Origin: Baylisascaris procyonis
Lineage: Eukaryota > Nematoda > Chromadorea > Rhabditida > Ascarididae
Length of the DNA: 64,000 nucleotides
Direction of reading: 5' to 3'
Assembly (NCBI GenBank): GCA_037389465.1
Contig: JAZARR010000074.1
Location: forward strand, 930,001 to 994,000
In this document: in pieces, positions 62,481 to 64,000 of the stretch
Layout of the letters: each line of letters begins with the position of its first letter
Numbering within the stretch: position 1 is the stretch's first letter
Made by a program: the position numbers and the translations under genes
The notes under the pieces: model-generated
Databases searched by the model: none
Told to the model about the DNA's origin: nothing
Seen by the model: the letters and a program-made list of their open reading frames with translations, nothing else

Positions 62481-64000
62481 TGCCTCCATTTTGATGCACC
62501 CATCCACCCTCTTCTGATGCTTCATTCACGTCATTTGCCTTCCTCTTCTGTACTTTTGTTTCGCTACTAACTCTTCCCTATCAACACGTTTCTACAAAGA
62601 AATTCACTCGTAGATGCATTGTTGAAATGTCTTATGCCATTATATTACCACACTCATTCTACCATTGTATTTACTAACATTTCGATAATATACAGCTATT
62701 AGGCGATTGTTTTGCGTTTATTGTTACCGATAATTAGGCATCGAAGCAAAATAGCAACTGTTTTAAACAATCGAATCGACCTTTAATGACGTCATTGGCG
62801 GATAGACTAATTTATGAAAAAAAAACGACTCAGTATTCACCGTCACTTTAGAGTTCTCAAATAAAAAGAGATAAATTGATCAAACAGGTTGTTTATTGTT
62901 ATATAATCAAATAAAAAAGAATGAAGTAGGAACGAATGTCTTTGACGGGAAAGCAATAAAATAAGTGAGGAGCAAATAAAACGAACATAAAGTGTTCCTC
63001 AACAACGAAAAAACATTCAAAGACAAAGGAAAGGCAATTCTCAAGTGAACAAGAAAATATACGGGAATGATTGCACTAATCACAAAAATACACATGTTGC
63101 ACTCAATTCAACATTACAAACAACAATATTCACTGTAATTTCTGGAACGACTTAAAGCTCGAAGCAATCAATGCATTTAAATGCTCAATTATCTAAACAG
63201 CTTAGGAATGGGAATGAAATTCTTCTCAATCTTTGATTAAAACACTAAAAACGAAATTCATCGGTAATTATCAGCAAAAAAAAAAAAAAAAAAAACAAAA
63301 TATTAATCATAAAATAACAAAGAATCGTTGAATCAAGGAAAAAATTTGGCCCAGCAAAACATCACACCGGCCGGGAAATTCACATCTGATAACAAATATA
63401 GTATTATTAATATGCTATCACTGGAAGATGCAGATTGAAATATTATAAGCCCTTCAAGTCGGAGACAATGGTTGGGCGTATGACCGGAAAGAGTGGAAGC
63501 TTGCTATCATTTCACGATGTAAATATCTCTTTGACCGCTGAGCTGCATATGCCCCAGAGAGGTCAAAATCAAAAATATCTAACATACTATTCCTTTTCAC
63601 TCCTTCTATAGAGGCGAAATATAGCAGAAAGTAGCCAAATGTCTATCCCATAAAATCGATCATCCAGTCAACAAAACAGGTAAATCGTTTTAATTTTAAC
63701 GATATTAAGCTGGATCCACAGTCAAAACCCGCGATATATCATGAAACATAAAAGGGAAAAACGTTGCAGACAACAAAAAACTTTAAAGGGCTTCTTCTTC
63801 GAAGTCGGAGGCCATATGGCCTGTACTTATTTCAATGACTTCCCACAAAAATGGGTGTGAACTCAACGAACACATAACCAGGGCAGTACCTACAAAAATG
63901 CACTAGCCCTTCGATATAATCTACTACAATCTTCATTGGAAATTAGCTAGGCGCAAATATTAATTATGTCAAGCTATTCTAATGGAATACGAAATGAAAA
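62481..64000. other. Intergenic, nothing identified
   Basis: AT-rich sequence with a 20-A run at 63276-63295. I see no exon, RNA gene or repeat element that I can name. Confidence 0.55.

Noticed and set aside
1..64000. CRISPR arrays, operons, bacterial promoters, phage or rRNA
   Set aside because: Nothing of the kind is visible. The sequence is intron-containing nuclear DNA of a nematode type.

Overview
This is eukaryotic, nematode-like DNA. It is AT-rich, genes are split into short exons with GT..AG introns, acceptors are of the TTTCAG type, several start codons lie just after a TTTCAG-like acceptor (the arrangement expected for spliced-leader trans-splicing), and the gene families are typical of nematodes (serpentine chemoreceptors, an astacin with a ShKT domain). 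Low gene density, long introns and decayed retroelements suggest a large-genome, possibly parasitic, nematode. The species cannot be named from the sequence alone. All gene models were built by hand from splice signals, reading-phase continuity and family motifs. No search was run.

Layout: (1) 103-6553, minus strand: a complete nine-exon ephrin gene, 373 codons, with signal peptide, ephrin domain with its four cysteines, a long extra tail and a hydrophobic C-terminus. (2) 6.6-19.4 kb: mostly noncoding, with simple repeats and a dispersed repeat. (3) 19400-24417, plus strand: a ten-exon secreted astacin metalloprotease with a C-terminal ShKT domain, 366 codons, with a poly(A) signal. (4) 24.5-38.2 kb: sparse, holding a decayed CR1/L2-like LINE on the minus strand (about 30.7-31.6 kb) and a few unassigned coding-like stretches near 33.0, 35.3 and 37.2 kb. 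(5) 38232-42565, plus strand: a six-exon seven-transmembrane serpentine receptor (srt-like), 323 codons, with one acceptor that reads GG instead of AG. (6) 42.6-50.7 kb: sparse, with a coding-like island near 43.5-44 kb and a nested palindrome at 49.7 kb. (7) 50749-58276, plus strand: a six-exon srsx-like serpentine receptor, 330 codons, whose second intron carries a gag-only relic of a BEL/Pao retrotransposon. (8) 58.3-64 kb: mostly noncoding, with a fragment of a second srsx-like receptor at about 62.3 kb.

The genes do not form a pathway. The ephrin is a developmental guidance ligand, the astacin a secreted protease, and the two receptors are probable chemosensory GPCRs. I see no clearly novel multi-gene system. 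The most unusual points are the broken-looking splice acceptor in the srt-like receptor, the long ephrin tail, two hairpin-forming palindromes, a 135-codon open frame inside an astacin intron, and several GC-rich coding-like islands that match no family I recognise.
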